DNA from: Chryseobacterium sp. FP211-J200 | GTDB taxonomy: Bacteria; Bacteroidota; Bacteroidia; Flavobacteriales; Weeksellaceae | Assembly (NCBI RefSeq): GCF_001643375.1 | Contig: NZ_LSHB01000011.1 | Coordinates: 78,823-142,822 of the forward strand | Length of the DNA: 64,000 nt | Direction: 5' to 3' | Shown here: piece after piece, positions 9,462 to 17,911 of the stretch | Layout: each line of letters opens with the position of its first letter | Numbering within the stretch: position 1 is the stretch's first letter | Translations under genes and position numbers: made by a program | Notes under the pieces: generated by a model | Databases searched by the model: none | The model's input: the letters and a program-made list of their open reading frames with translations, nothing else | Told to the model about the DNA's origin: nothing

Positions 9462-11774
9462 ATGAAATCGATGCTTGATAAAAAATTTATTCTCTCCTTC
9501 TTTCTGATCTTCGTTACCGGTTTGCTTTTCTCGCAGACCGACAAAGAAAACGAAATAGAAAACGTCGTGATCCAAGGCGTTAAAAAATACAAAAACAAAA
9601 AAGAAAATCCCGCTTACGCCATTATGCGTGAGGTTTGGAAAAAGAAAAAATCCAATGGATTGCTTCTCCACAAAGATTACAAATACAAAACCTACGAGAA
9701 GATAGATTTCCGTCTGGATAATATCGATAGCGCTTTTACAAAGAAGAAAGCTTTCCGCGGAATGGATTCTATCATCTTCAAATACAATGATTCCTCAGAG
9801 ATTGCTGGTAAAGCTGTTTTACCGGTTTTCATCACCGAAAGTATTTTTGAAACTTACGGAAAGAACGACCCGAAAAAAGAACGAAAAGACCTTTTGGCTA
9901 CGCGACTTTCCGGACTTAAAAATAATCAGATCGTGACGAAAACTGTACAAGGTATGTACAAGGACATCAATATTTATGATAATACGATCAATTATCTGAA
10001 TATCGGTTTTGTAAGTCCTGTTTCCAAAGATGGTTTCGGAGTTTTTGATTATAATATTACAGACACTATCGAGGTGAATACCGTAAGAAGTTACGAGATC
10101 AGATTCACACCAAAAAATCCTGAAGCGCTTGCACTGAAGGGTAGACTTTATATTTCTATGGACAAATATAATGTGATGAAGGTAGAGATGGAAACCAACA
10201 AAAAGATCAACATCAATTTCGTTAAGAAAATTGCGACAGACCTTGAGTTTGATAATCCTGATGATTCTACATTTATCCCAACAAGAAATGAAACGACAAT
10301 CAATCTCGTTACTAATGATAAAGACAAAGCGAAATCCATCATAGCCAGGCGTGTCGCCAATTATTCTGATTATGAATTTGACAAAGGCATCACAGATGAT
10401 TTTCTGAACAAAATCGTCATTCCAGAAGACGAAATGGTCGCCAAAGACGAAACTTATTGGCAAACAAACAGAACCGAAGCGCTGACAGAAAGTGACCAGA
10501 ACATCTATAAAATGTACGATGAACTAGCCGATAATCCGAAATACAAGAAGATCGTAAAGATTGTAGAAATCGGTAATTCTGGATATTTTCACATTGGTCA
10601 CGGTATTGATATCGGAAATATATTTCAGTCCTTTGGATATAATGACATTGAAGGTGTAAGGCTGAGAGGCGGTTTCAGAACTTATCATGGCAAAAATGAC
10701 ATGTGGAGGATCCAAGGTTACACAGCGTATGGTTTCCGCGACCAGAAGTGGAAATTCGGTGGTGAGGCCAAATATATGTTCAACAAGGAAAACCGATTTA
10801 TGATCGGTGCAGGTTACAGAAAAGATGTCTTGCAACTTGGTGTTCAGCTGACGACGGATGAAGGAATTATGACTCGTTCATTCGCTTCTTCTTCTGTTCT
10901 TAATAGCGGCGAAACCACATCAATGAGTTCCGTAAATCAAACCAATGTTTTCACCAGCATCGAGCCTTGGAAAAACTTTCAGGTTAGATTGGATGCAACG
11001 ACTCAGAATATAAAATCCGCCGATTCTAATCTATTCAACATCAATTATTACAGAGGTGGCGTTCTGAGAACAGATCTGAATGACACCAGATTCACAGCAA
11101 CCATCATCGCAAGACCTGGAATCAAATTCTCTACTTATGGCGTTGACCGTTATGAACTGACTGCTTTGGCGACCAATCCTTCAATTATTCTAAAATATAC
11201 AAAAGGTATGGGCGGCGTTTTCAATTCTGATTATAACTATAACAAACTTCAGTTCTATTATTACCAGCCAGTGATATTAGGAAATTGGGGACGTTTGTTT
11301 GCCAATGTAGAAATTGGTAAAAACTTCGACGCTCTCCCACTCGCTTTGCAGAATGTGATGCCTGCCAACCAATCTTACGGTTTAATGCGAGGTGTTTTCT
11401 CATTGATGAATTATTACGAATTTGTGGCAGATTCTTACGCCGTTATGTTTTTGGAACATCACTTCAACGGAAAAATTTTGTCTCAGATTCCATTAATTAA
11501 AAAACTAAAATTGCGTGAAGTTGCCTTTTTTCGCTCGGGAATTGGAAGTTTGAAACCAGAAACTATTACAATGAATGCAGGAAATCTGAACCTTAGCGCT
11601 CCAAACAAACCTTATTACGAATATGGTTTCGGGATTGAGAATATTGGTTGGGGAAATTTTAGATTGTTGAGATTGGATTTCAACTGGAGAGGGAATTACC
11701 TTAACCATAATACTTCTGCAACTTCTGAGGTTAGAAAATTTGGTGTTCAGTTTGGTTTCCAGGCTAATTTTTAG
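9462..11774 (+). CDS. DUF5686 family outer-membrane-type protein
   Basis: A protein of about 770 residues with an N-terminal signal peptide (cleavage after LLFSQ). The N-terminal half contains PAYAIMREVWKKKK, a block typical of DUF5686 proteins; the C-terminal half has alternating hydrophobic/aromatic strands and ends in an aromatic residue (GFQANF), as in outer-membrane beta-barrels. The usual carboxypeptidase-regulatory-like N-terminal domain is lacking here. The ATG at 9462 is preferred over the adjacent TTG; the ATG at 9471 is also possible. It is flanked by two lactonase paralogs. Function unknown. Confidence 0.8.
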   Translation: MKSMLDKKFILSFFLIFVTGLLFSQTDKENEIENVVIQGVKKYKNKKENPAYAIMREVWKKKKSNGLLLHKDYKYKTYEKIDFRLDNIDSAFTKKKAFRGMDSIIFKYNDSSEIAGKAVLPVFITESIFETYGKNDPKKERKDLLATRLSGLKNNQIVTKTVQGMYKDINIYDNTINYLNIGFVSPVSKDGFGVFDYNITDTIEVNTVRSYEIRFTPKNPEALALKGRLYISMDKYNVMKVEMETNKKININFVKKIATDLEFDNPDDSTFIPTRNETTINLVTNDKDKAKSIIARRVANYSDYEFDKGITDDFLNKIVIPEDEMVAKDETYWQTNRTEALTESDQNIYKMYDELADNPKYKKIVKIVEIGNSGYFHIGHGIDIGNIFQSFGYNDIEGVRLRGGFRTYHGKNDMWRIQGYTAYGFRDQKWKFGGEAKYMFNKENRFMIGAGYRKDVLQLGVQLTTDEGIMTRSFASSSVLNSGETTSMSSVNQTNVFTSIEPWKNFQVRLDATTQNIKSADSNLFNINYYRGGVLRTDLNDTRFTATIIARPGIKFSTYGVDRYELTALATNPSIILKYTKGMGGVFNSDYNYNKLQFYYYQPVILGNWGRLFANVEIGKNFDALPLALQNVMPANQSYGLMRGVFSLMNYYEFVADSYAVMFLEHHFNGKILSQIPLIKKLKLREVAFFRSGIGSLKPETITMNAGNLNLSAPNKPYYEYGFGIENIGWGNFRLLRLDFNWRGNYLNHNTSATSEVRKFGVQFGFQANF

Positions 11775-11838
11775 GAAATTTGTTTAAAGTCCAATTTACA
11801 AGTTAAATCTGTGATATTAATTTCTAAAATACAGCTCA

Positions 11839-12963
11839 ATGAATAGCCGAAAAATAACTCTTTTACTAAGTTTTTTAATTTTTACAAATCTTTTTGCGCA
11901 GAGAGAATTTGTGTTTTTTGGTTCTTATAACTGGGAGAAAGGTTCCGAAGCGGTTTATGTTTACGAACTCGATACAGAAAGCGGAAAATTAACGAAAGTT
12001 ACTTCATCATCGGATGTCATCAATCCAGGCTACATTACAATTTCTAATGATGGAAAATATGTTTACGCTTCGTCCGACGCCAAAATGCCAAACGGAACAG
12101 TGAGTGCTTTCGCATTTGATGCTGATAAAAAATCATTGACTTTCCTTAATCAGCAAAAAACCGGTGGCGAAAATCCAGTTTATGTGAATGTTGATAAAAG
12201 TGGAAAATGGCTCATCAATGCAACTTACAATATTCCAACAATTTCAGTTTTCCCGATTTTGGAAAATGGGAAAATTGATTCGATAGCTCAACATTTTACT
12301 TTTATAGAAGGAAGTGGCGTAAATCCCAAAAGACAGGACAAAGCGCACACACATTCTGTTGTTTTTTCACCAGATTACAACACTTTGCTCGTTGCAGATC
12401 TGGGCGCCGACAAAATCTTACAATATCCTTTTGATGCGAATCTAAAAAAACCTGTGATAGATAGTCAAAAAACTTTCATCAACACCAAACCAGGAAGCGG
12501 ACCGAGACATATCACATTTAGCAAGGATGGTAAATTGGCCTACTCGATTGAAGAATTAGCTGGAATGATTTCGGTTTACGATTTCTCAGAAAACAAGTTA
12601 AAAGAAATCCAGAGAATTGCGACGCACACAAACAAAATCAAAGAAGGTTTTGAAAGTTCCGATGTTCACATTTCGCCCGACGGAAAGTTCCTTTACGCCA
12701 GCAACAGAGGAAAAGAAAACAATATTGCTATCTTCAAAATCAAAGAAGATGGAACTTTGGAATCCATCGGTTACCAAAAAGCTGGGGGGAAACATCCAAG
12801 AACTTTTGCAATTGATGAAACTGGAAAATTCATTATTGTCACCAATGTTAATTCTCAAAATGTAACGGTTTTCAAAAGAAATCTTGAAACAGGAATGTTG
12901 AAAAAAGTGGGAAAACCAGTATCTATTAAAAATGTGACTTGTGTGAAGACGAAGATGTATTGA
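11839..12963 (+). CDS. Lactonase-family seven-bladed beta-propeller protein (copy 2)
   Basis: A 374-residue paralog of the protein at 8293, with a signal peptide ending at LFAQ. Shared blade motifs include GSGVNPKRQDKAHTHSVVFS and PGSGPRHITFSKDGKLAYS. The two copies are clearly homologous but diverged, so this is not a recent duplication. Expected enzymatic class is lactone hydrolysis in the periplasm; the substrate is unknown. A strong bidirectional hairpin follows the stop. Confidence 0.85.
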   Translation: MNSRKITLLLSFLIFTNLFAQREFVFFGSYNWEKGSEAVYVYELDTESGKLTKVTSSSDVINPGYITISNDGKYVYASSDAKMPNGTVSAFAFDADKKSLTFLNQQKTGGENPVYVNVDKSGKWLINATYNIPTISVFPILENGKIDSIAQHFTFIEGSGVNPKRQDKAHTHSVVFSPDYNTLLVADLGADKILQYPFDANLKKPVIDSQKTFINTKPGSGPRHITFSKDGKLAYSIEELAGMISVYDFSENKLKEIQRIATHTNKIKEGFESSDVHISPDGKFLYASNRGKENNIAIFKIKEDGTLESIGYQKAGGKHPRTFAIDETGKFIIVTNVNSQNVTVFKRNLETGMLKKVGKPVSIKNVTCVKTKMY

Positions 12964-12991
12964 TTTTAAAATTATCTCTAATAGTAAAGCA

Positions 12992-13062
12992 CTTCGACTC
13001 CGCTCAGTGTGACAGATCTAATACTAATTGTTTAAACAATGTCAGTCTGAGCGGAGTCGAAG
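12992..13062. terminator. Long bidirectional hairpin after copy 2 lactonase
   Basis: Arms CTTCGACTCCGCTCAG (12992-13007) and CTGAGCGGAGTCGAAG (13047-13062) pair perfectly over 16 bp, extended inward by TGACA/TGTCA. The loop holds the palindrome TTGTTTAAACAA (13028-13039). A T-run follows on the + strand. It probably terminates the lactonase transcript, but it is longer and richer in GC than a plain terminator and looks like a dispersed repeat. Confidence 0.6.
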
Positions 13063-13122
13063 ACTTTTTTCACAATTAGTAACATCAATTTTTATACTCT
13101 AAAATTTGGAACATAATTATCT

Positions 13123-13130
13123 TATCTTTG
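13123..13130 (+). promoter_or_regulatory. Putative -7 box TATCTTTG for rsmA
   Basis: Exact TAnnTTTG match whose last base lies 13 bp before the TTG start at 13144, giving a 5' leader of only about 7-9 nt. Confidence 0.5.
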
Positions 13131-13143
13131 CAAAAAATCGGAA

Positions 13144-13923
13144 TTGGACGTTAGAGCAAAAAAACACCTCGGTCAGCATTTTCTTACAGACCAGAATATC
13201 GCACGTGACATTGTAGATTCGCTTTCTTTGGAAGGTTACAAAAAAGTTTTGGAAGTGGGTCCAGGAATGGGCGTTCTTACAAAATTCCTTCTCGAAAAAG
13301 ACGTTGAAACTTACGTTGCGGAGATTGATAACGAGTCCATCGATTATCTTAAAAAACATTATCCAAAATTAGAAGAACAACATTTCGTTGGCGATTTTCT
13401 AAAGACTGATATTCCTACAGTTTTTGGTGACGAAGAATTGGCTGTGATTGGGAATTTTCCTTATAATATTTCGTCTCAGATCTTGTTTAAAATCATTGAT
13501 AATTTCCAGTACGTTCCGGAAATGAGCGGAATGTTCCAGAAAGAAGTTGCCGAAAGAACCTCTGGAATACCACGAACCAAAGAGTATGGAATTTTGTCGG
13601 TTCTGGTTCAGGCTTATTACGATGTGGAATATCTTTTCACGGTTCACGAAAATGTGTTCAATCCGCCACCAAAAGTGAAATCCGGCGTTATCCGAATGAC
13701 CAGAAATCTAAAACCAGGTTTGGCAGGAAATGAAGTTTTGTTCAAGCAAATCGTGAAAGCTGGATTTGGACAAAGACGCAAAAAAATGAGTAATTCTTTG
13801 AAAGTTCTTGGGATTCCTGAAGCTATTAGTTCACATCGATTCCTTGATATTCGAGCGGAAGAATTGTCTGTGGCTGATTTTATAGATTTTACGAATGAGT
13901 GGAAGTCGAGTTTGGGAGTTTGA
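13144..13923 (+). CDS. rsmA: 16S rRNA (adenine1518-N6/adenine1519-N6)-dimethyltransferase
   Basis: Dimethylates two adjacent adenosines near the 3' end of 16S rRNA during 30S maturation (KsgA). The start is TTG, giving MDVRAKKHLGQHFLTDQNIA, which agrees with the family N-terminus; no in-frame ATG is nearby upstream. The SAM-binding motif LEVGPGMG is at about residues 36-43 and the catalytic NFPY at 104-107 (NLPY in most homologues). Total 259 residues, standard. The stop codon lies inside a run of octamer repeats. Confidence 0.96.
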   Translation: MDVRAKKHLGQHFLTDQNIARDIVDSLSLEGYKKVLEVGPGMGVLTKFLLEKDVETYVAEIDNESIDYLKKHYPKLEEQHFVGDFLKTDIPTVFGDEELAVIGNFPYNISSQILFKIIDNFQYVPEMSGMFQKEVAERTSGIPRTKEYGILSVLVQAYYDVEYLFTVHENVFNPPPKVKSGVIRMTRNLKPGLAGNEVLFKQIVKAGFGQRRKKMSNSLKVLGIPEAISSHRFLDIRAEELSVADFIDFTNEWKSSLGV

Positions 13924-13961
13924 GAGTTTGAGAGTTTGAGAGTTTGAGAGTTTGAGAGTTT
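13916..13961 (+). repeat. Octamer tandem repeat GAGTTTGA, about 5.75 copies
   Basis: Perfect head-to-tail copies of GAGTTTGA that begin in the last two codons of rsmA and run past its stop. The stop TGA is supplied by the first copy, so change in copy number would not alter the protein. Confidence 0.9.
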
Positions 13962-13993
13962 ATCTGGAAAACTAAATTATAAAACACAATATT

Positions 13994-14043
13994 GTCATTC
14001 CGTAGGAATCTTGACCGCTAAGTTTAGATTCCTACGGAATGAC
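13994..14043. repeat. Perfect 18-bp inverted repeat (hairpin)
   Basis: Arms GTCATTCCGTAGGAATCT (13994-14011) and AGATTCCTACGGAATGAC (14026-14043) with a 14-nt loop. There is no T-run directly after it, so it is less like a terminator than a dispersed palindromic element, though it may end the rsmA transcript. With the octamer repeat and the structured element at 14081 it fills the 303-bp gap between rsmA and idi. Confidence 0.7.
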
Positions 14044-14080
14044 GAATAAGATTTTCAGACAAACTTCAATCAATTTATAA

Positions 14081-14192
14081 AGCCCATAGCCCCGATTGCA
14101 ACGGCATCCTTTTTTGTTTTTGATTAAATTTCGATTTTATAACAAAACGTGATAAAACAAAAAAGATATAGTGGAAAGCGGGAAACAGCTCC
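14081..14192 (+). ncRNA. Structured intergenic element, copy A (possible small RNA)
   Basis: Core blocks are AGCCCCGATTGCAACGG, then ATCCTTTTTTG, a loop, CAAAAAAGATATAG and GCGGGAAACAGCTCC. The arms CTTTTTTGTTTT (14109-14120) and AAAACAAAAAAG (14154-14165) pair over 12 bp, and outer CCCG/CGGG blocks can pair too. The same block order recurs at 23.7, 40.1 and 63.8 kb. From memory it resembles a recurrent flavobacterial intergenic element, possibly the Flavo-1 RNA motif; that identification is not verified. Confidence 0.45.
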
Positions 14193-14214
14193 AAATAATT
14201 ACATTTAAAATCCT

Positions 14215-14222
14215 TATTTTTG
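14215..14222 (+). promoter_or_regulatory. Putative -7 box TATTTTTG for idi
   Basis: Exact TAnnTTTG match only 4 bp before the ATG at 14227. Transcription would start at or within a base or two of the ATG, so idi is probably leaderless. Confidence 0.5.
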
Positions 14223-14226
14223 TGCT

Positions 14227-14736
14227 ATGGAAAAAGTGGTATTGGTAAATCCGAACGATGATGTTTTGGGACAAATGGAAAAAATGCAGGCGCACGAAAA
14301 TGGACTTTTGCATCGTGCATTTTCTGTTTTTCTGTTCAATGACCAAGGCGAAATGCTTTTGCAGAAACGCGCCAACCAAAAATACCACTCGCCAAACCAA
14401 TGGACGAACGCTTGCTGCTCGCATCCACGACTCAATGAATCGTATCTGGATGGCGCTGTAAGACGCACAAAAGAGGAATTAGGAATCGATTGTGAGTTGA
14501 CGGAAAAATTTCATTTTATCTATAAAGCGGACGTTGGCGATGGACTTTGGGAACACGAGTTGGATCACGTCTTCACTGGGAATTTTTCGGGAGAATTTGA
14601 TTTGAATCTGGATGAAGTTTCTGAGGTCCGTTATGTTTCTATCACTGACCTACAAAAGGAAATTACCGAGAATCCTGAACATTTTACAGAATGGTTTAAG
14701 ATCATTTGGGCGGAATATCGCAATCAGCTCAATTAG
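14227..14736 (+). CDS. idi: Isopentenyl-diphosphate delta-isomerase, type 1
   Basis: Interconverts isopentenyl and dimethylallyl diphosphate for isoprenoid, quinone and pigment synthesis. The 169 residues form a Nudix-type fold. The catalytic cysteine is in WTNACCSHP (Cys64), and the Nudix-like helix AVRRTKEELGIDCE and the acidic GLWEHELDHVF segment carry metal ligands. It is typical type 1, not the flavin-dependent type 2. The transcript looks leaderless (-7 box ends 4 bp before the ATG), and a structured element lies directly upstream. Confidence 0.95.
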   Translation: MEKVVLVNPNDDVLGQMEKMQAHENGLLHRAFSVFLFNDQGEMLLQKRANQKYHSPNQWTNACCSHPRLNESYLDGAVRRTKEELGIDCELTEKFHFIYKADVGDGLWEHELDHVFTGNFSGEFDLNLDEVSEVRYVSITDLQKEITENPEHFTEWFKIIWAEYRNQLN

Positions 14737-14896
14737 AATCAATCACAAAAGTCACAAAAGAATATTATCCTTTTTTGGACTTTTGAAAATCTTATTTTAA
14801 AATTAAAGCTTTTGTGACTTTTGTGGTTACAAATAAAAGCTTATAAAAGTTCAATCCCGAAAATATTGCTTAACTTTATTATCAAATCTCAGAATT

Positions 14897-15550
14897 ATGA
14901 AGGCTTTGGTAATTGGTGCAACTGGCGCAACGGGAAAAGATCTAGTGGATCAACTTTCTCACGACCCAGAATTTGAGCAGATCGATATTTTCGTAAGACG
15001 CCGTTCTGATTTTCATAATGACAAGATCACTGCGCACGTCGTAGATTTTGACCGACCGGAAGAATGGAAACATCTGGTAAAAGGTGACGTAGCCTTTGCT
15101 TGTCTTGGAACTACTCTGAAAACTGCGGGAAGCAAAGACAACCAGTGGAAAATAGACTACGATTATCAATATAATTTTGCGAAGGCAGCGAAGGAAAATC
15201 AGGTTGAGGATTTTGTTTTGGTGTCTGCTTACGGCGCAAGTCCGGATTCTAAAATTTTCTATTCGCGTATGAAAGGCGAATTGGAAGAAGCTATCAAAAA
15301 TCTAAAATTCGAGAAAACTACATTCTTCAAACCTGGAATGTTGGAGCGTAAAAACTCTGACAGAAATGGCGAAGTTTTCGGATTAAAGGCTTTGAAGTTT
15401 GTTAATAAATTGGGACTTTTCAAAAGTCAACAACCTTTACCAACTTCGGTTTTGGCGAAAGCGATGATCAATGCTTCAAAGATCAAATCCAAGAGTTTTT
15501 CTGAAGTTAGTTTGCACAGTATTTTCAGTTTCGCTGAGAAATGTAAATAA
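14897..15550 (+). CDS. NAD(P)H-binding oxidoreductase (atypical SDR, HTATIP2-like)
   Basis: A 217-residue protein with the Rossmann motif GATGATGKDL (residues 8-17), a short SVSAYGAS-like region (FVLVSAYGASPDSKIFYSR) and no canonical YxxxK, as in atypical SDRs of the HTATIP2/NmrA type. These often act as redox sensors or reductases with unknown substrates. A TAnnTTTA-like box (TAACTTTA, 14871-14878) precedes it. It is convergent with galE. Confidence 0.8.
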   Translation: MKALVIGATGATGKDLVDQLSHDPEFEQIDIFVRRRSDFHNDKITAHVVDFDRPEEWKHLVKGDVAFACLGTTLKTAGSKDNQWKIDYDYQYNFAKAAKENQVEDFVLVSAYGASPDSKIFYSRMKGELEEAIKNLKFEKTTFFKPGMLERKNSDRNGEVFGLKALKFVNKLGLFKSQQPLPTSVLAKAMINASKIKSKSFSEVSLHSIFSFAEKCK

Positions 15551-15583
15551 AAAAACCAATCGCAATGATTGGTTTTAATCGTA

Positions 15584-16603
15584 TTAATTCGTTCTTTCTT
15601 TCAAATACTTCTGCCATTCCCAAGTAGTTTTGAGTGCTTCTTCCAAAGTGGTTTCTGATTTCCAGCCCAATTCTTTTTCGGCTTTGTCTGCGTTGGCATA
15701 AGCAACAGTAATATCGCCTTCTCTTCTCGGACAAATTTGATATGGTACAGCAACGTCATTTGCCAATTCAAAAGCTTTTACAACTTCCAAAACCGACGAA
15801 CCTTTTCCTGTTCCCAAGTTGTAAACGTCTAAAACAGTTTCCTCTTCAGAATTGATCAATTTTTTAAGCGCAGCAACGTGTGCTTTTGCCAAATCGACAA
15901 CATAGATGTAATCACGAACTGCAGTTCCATCTTCCGTTGGATAATCGTCTCCCCAAATGCTCAATTTCTCTCTGATTCCAGCTGCAGTTTGAGTCACATA
16001 AGGAACAAGATTATTCGGAATTCCGGAAGGTAACTCTCCTAACAAAGCTGTTGGGTGTGCACCAATCGGATTGAAATATCTCAATAATGTCACTCTTTTC
16101 TGATAAGCTCTTGAGAAATCTTTCAAGATGTCCTCGCCCATTTGCTTTGTTTTTCCATAGGAAGATTCAGCTTCTTTGAGCGGCGTATTTTCGTCGATCG
16201 GCATTTCGTCCGCTTGCCCATAAACGGTACAAGAAGAACTGAAGATGAAGTTGGAAATATTTCTCTTTCTGAATTCCTGAAGAACATTGACCAATGAAAA
16301 CAAATTATTCTCATAATAATCCAATGGCTCTACCATGCTTTCTCCCACTGCTTTTGAAGCTGCAAAATTGATACAACCTTTGATATCGTGCGCCTCAAAA
16401 ACCTGAGTCAATAATTCTTTTCTTCTTAGGTCGAAAGGATAGAAAATCGGACGTTTTCCAGTGATCTCTTCAATGTTGTTCAGAATAAATTTTTCTGAAT
16501 TTGAAAGATCATCAACAATGATGACCTCAAAATTATTTTTGATCAATTCTACAACTGTGTGTGAACCGATGTAGCCTAGACCGCCTGTTACAAGTATGGA
16601 CAT
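15584..16603 (-). CDS. galE: UDP-glucose 4-epimerase
   Basis: Interconverts UDP-glucose and UDP-galactose (and possibly the N-acetyl forms) with bound NAD. The 339 residues are typical for GalE. The NAD-binding GGLGYIGSH is at residues 7-15, the catalytic serine lies in FSSSCTVYG (about 121-129) and YGKTK gives Tyr149 and Lys153. SYGKTKQMGE, NPIGAHP and DGTAVRDYI are further GalE signatures. It follows a DegT-type aminotransferase gene in the same direction, so both probably serve surface polysaccharide or nucleotide-sugar synthesis. Confidence 0.95.
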   Translation of the reverse strand: MSILVTGGLGYIGSHTVVELIKNNFEVIIVDDLSNSEKFILNNIEEITGKRPIFYPFDLRRKELLTQVFEAHDIKGCINFAASKAVGESMVEPLDYYENNLFSLVNVLQEFRKRNISNFIFSSSCTVYGQADEMPIDENTPLKEAESSYGKTKQMGEDILKDFSRAYQKRVTLLRYFNPIGAHPTALLGELPSGIPNNLVPYVTQTAAGIREKLSIWGDDYPTEDGTAVRDYIYVVDLAKAHVAALKKLINSEEETVLDVYNLGTGKGSSVLEVVKAFELANDVAVPYQICPRREGDITVAYANADKAEKELGWKSETTLEEALKTTWEWQKYLKERTN

Positions 16604-16655
16604 TTTATAATTGATAAATGATAGTTGATGAATGATTTAATTGATATGAAATCAT

Positions 16656-17783
16656 TTATTTTTCGAAAAATTCCAAAACGGAATCTGTAATATATTTCAG
16701 TTGCTCTTCATCCAATTCTGTGTGCATTGGCAATGAGATCACCTGATCCAACAATTTATCCGTGTTCACAAAATCTGACGGATCACTTTCCTGATAGTAG
16801 GCTTTTTGTTTTCTGAGTGCAACCGGATAATAGATCATCGCAGGAATTTCTTTTTCGGTTAGATATTGCTGTAACTCGTTACGTTTTCCATTGGTAATTC
16901 TTAAAGTATACTGGTGAAAAACGTGGGTTGAATATTCTGCTCTCTTTGGTGTAAGGATATTTTCGTTTCCAGCAAAAGCTCCGTCATAATAATCCGCTGC
17001 TTTTCTTCTCGCTTCGTTGTAAGAATCAAGGTTTGGCAATTTTTTTCTCAAAACCGCTGCCTGAATGCTGTCCAATCTTGAGTTGACACCCACTTCGTCG
17101 TGGTAATAGCGCTCGTACATTCCGTGGTTTACGATGCCTCTAAGTCTGTGAGCCAACTCGTCATCACTGGTAAAAATTGCACCGCCGTCACCGTAGCAAC
17201 CAAGGTTTTTGGAAGGAAAAAATGAAGTTGTTCCAATAGTTCCCATCGTTCCTGATTTTTTTTCGGTTCCGTCTGAGAAAATAAAATCTGAACCAATCGC
17301 CTGAGCATTATCTTCGATCACATATAAATTATGTTCTTTTGCGATTCTCAAAATTTCTTCCATATTTCCACATTGTCCAAAAATATGAACTGGAATGATC
17401 GCTTTAGTTCTTGGCGTGATCGCTTTTTTAATAGCTTCTGTATCAATCGTGAAAGTATCGTAATCCACATCTACCAAAACAGATTTTAGTTTAAGTAAAT
17501 GGATTACTTCTACTGTAGCAGCAAATGTAAAATCTGCAGTGATCACTTCATCACCTTCTTGTAGATCCAAGGCCATCAACGCGATCTGAAGCGCGTCTGT
17601 ACCGTTTGCGCAAGGGATCACGTGTTTTACATCCAAATAACTTTCCAGATCGGCCTGAAAAGATTTGACTTCCGGACCATTTATAAAAGCTGCAGAATCC
17701 ATTACATTGAGAACTGCATTGTCAACTTCACTTTTGATTTTATAATACTGGCTTTGTAGATCGACCATTTGGATTTTCTTCAT
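16656..17783 (-). CDS. DegT/DnrJ/EryC1/StrS family sugar aminotransferase
   Basis: A PLP-dependent aminotransferase (375 residues from the ATG at 17783, MKKIQMVDLQSQYYKIK). Upstream in-frame Mets exist but would add about 23 poorly conserved residues, so the shorter form is chosen. Signature blocks are the GTDALQIAL phosphate-binding segment, VIEDNAQAIGS and TTSFFPSKNLGCYGDGG with the PLP lysine at 192. Members aminate keto-sugar nucleotides for polysaccharide or glycan synthesis. It is upstream of galE with a 52-bp spacer. Confidence 0.92.
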   Translation of the reverse strand: MKKIQMVDLQSQYYKIKSEVDNAVLNVMDSAAFINGPEVKSFQADLESYLDVKHVIPCANGTDALQIALMALDLQEGDEVITADFTFAATVEVIHLLKLKSVLVDVDYDTFTIDTEAIKKAITPRTKAIIPVHIFGQCGNMEEILRIAKEHNLYVIEDNAQAIGSDFIFSDGTEKKSGTMGTIGTTSFFPSKNLGCYGDGGAIFTSDDELAHRLRGIVNHGMYERYYHDEVGVNSRLDSIQAAVLRKKLPNLDSYNEARRKAADYYDGAFAGNENILTPKRAEYSTHVFHQYTLRITNGKRNELQQYLTEKEIPAMIYYPVALRKQKAYYQESDPSDFVNTDKLLDQVISLPMHTELDEEQLKYITDSVLEFFEK

Positions 17784-17911
17784 AATCAAATATTTATTTT
17801 TAAAGGCTTTTGACATCGAGATCATATTTTCCGAAAGCGATATCAAATGCAAAACATTATTTTGTAAATTTACATTTATTTATCAGTTTAAAAAATCAAA
17901 ATCCCCGAAAC

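Noticed and set aside
9819..10463. 214-aa minus-strand open frame opposite the DUF5686 gene
   Set aside because: It is antisense to a clearly coding gene, has a composition typical of a shadow frame, and no ribosome site or homology was recognised.
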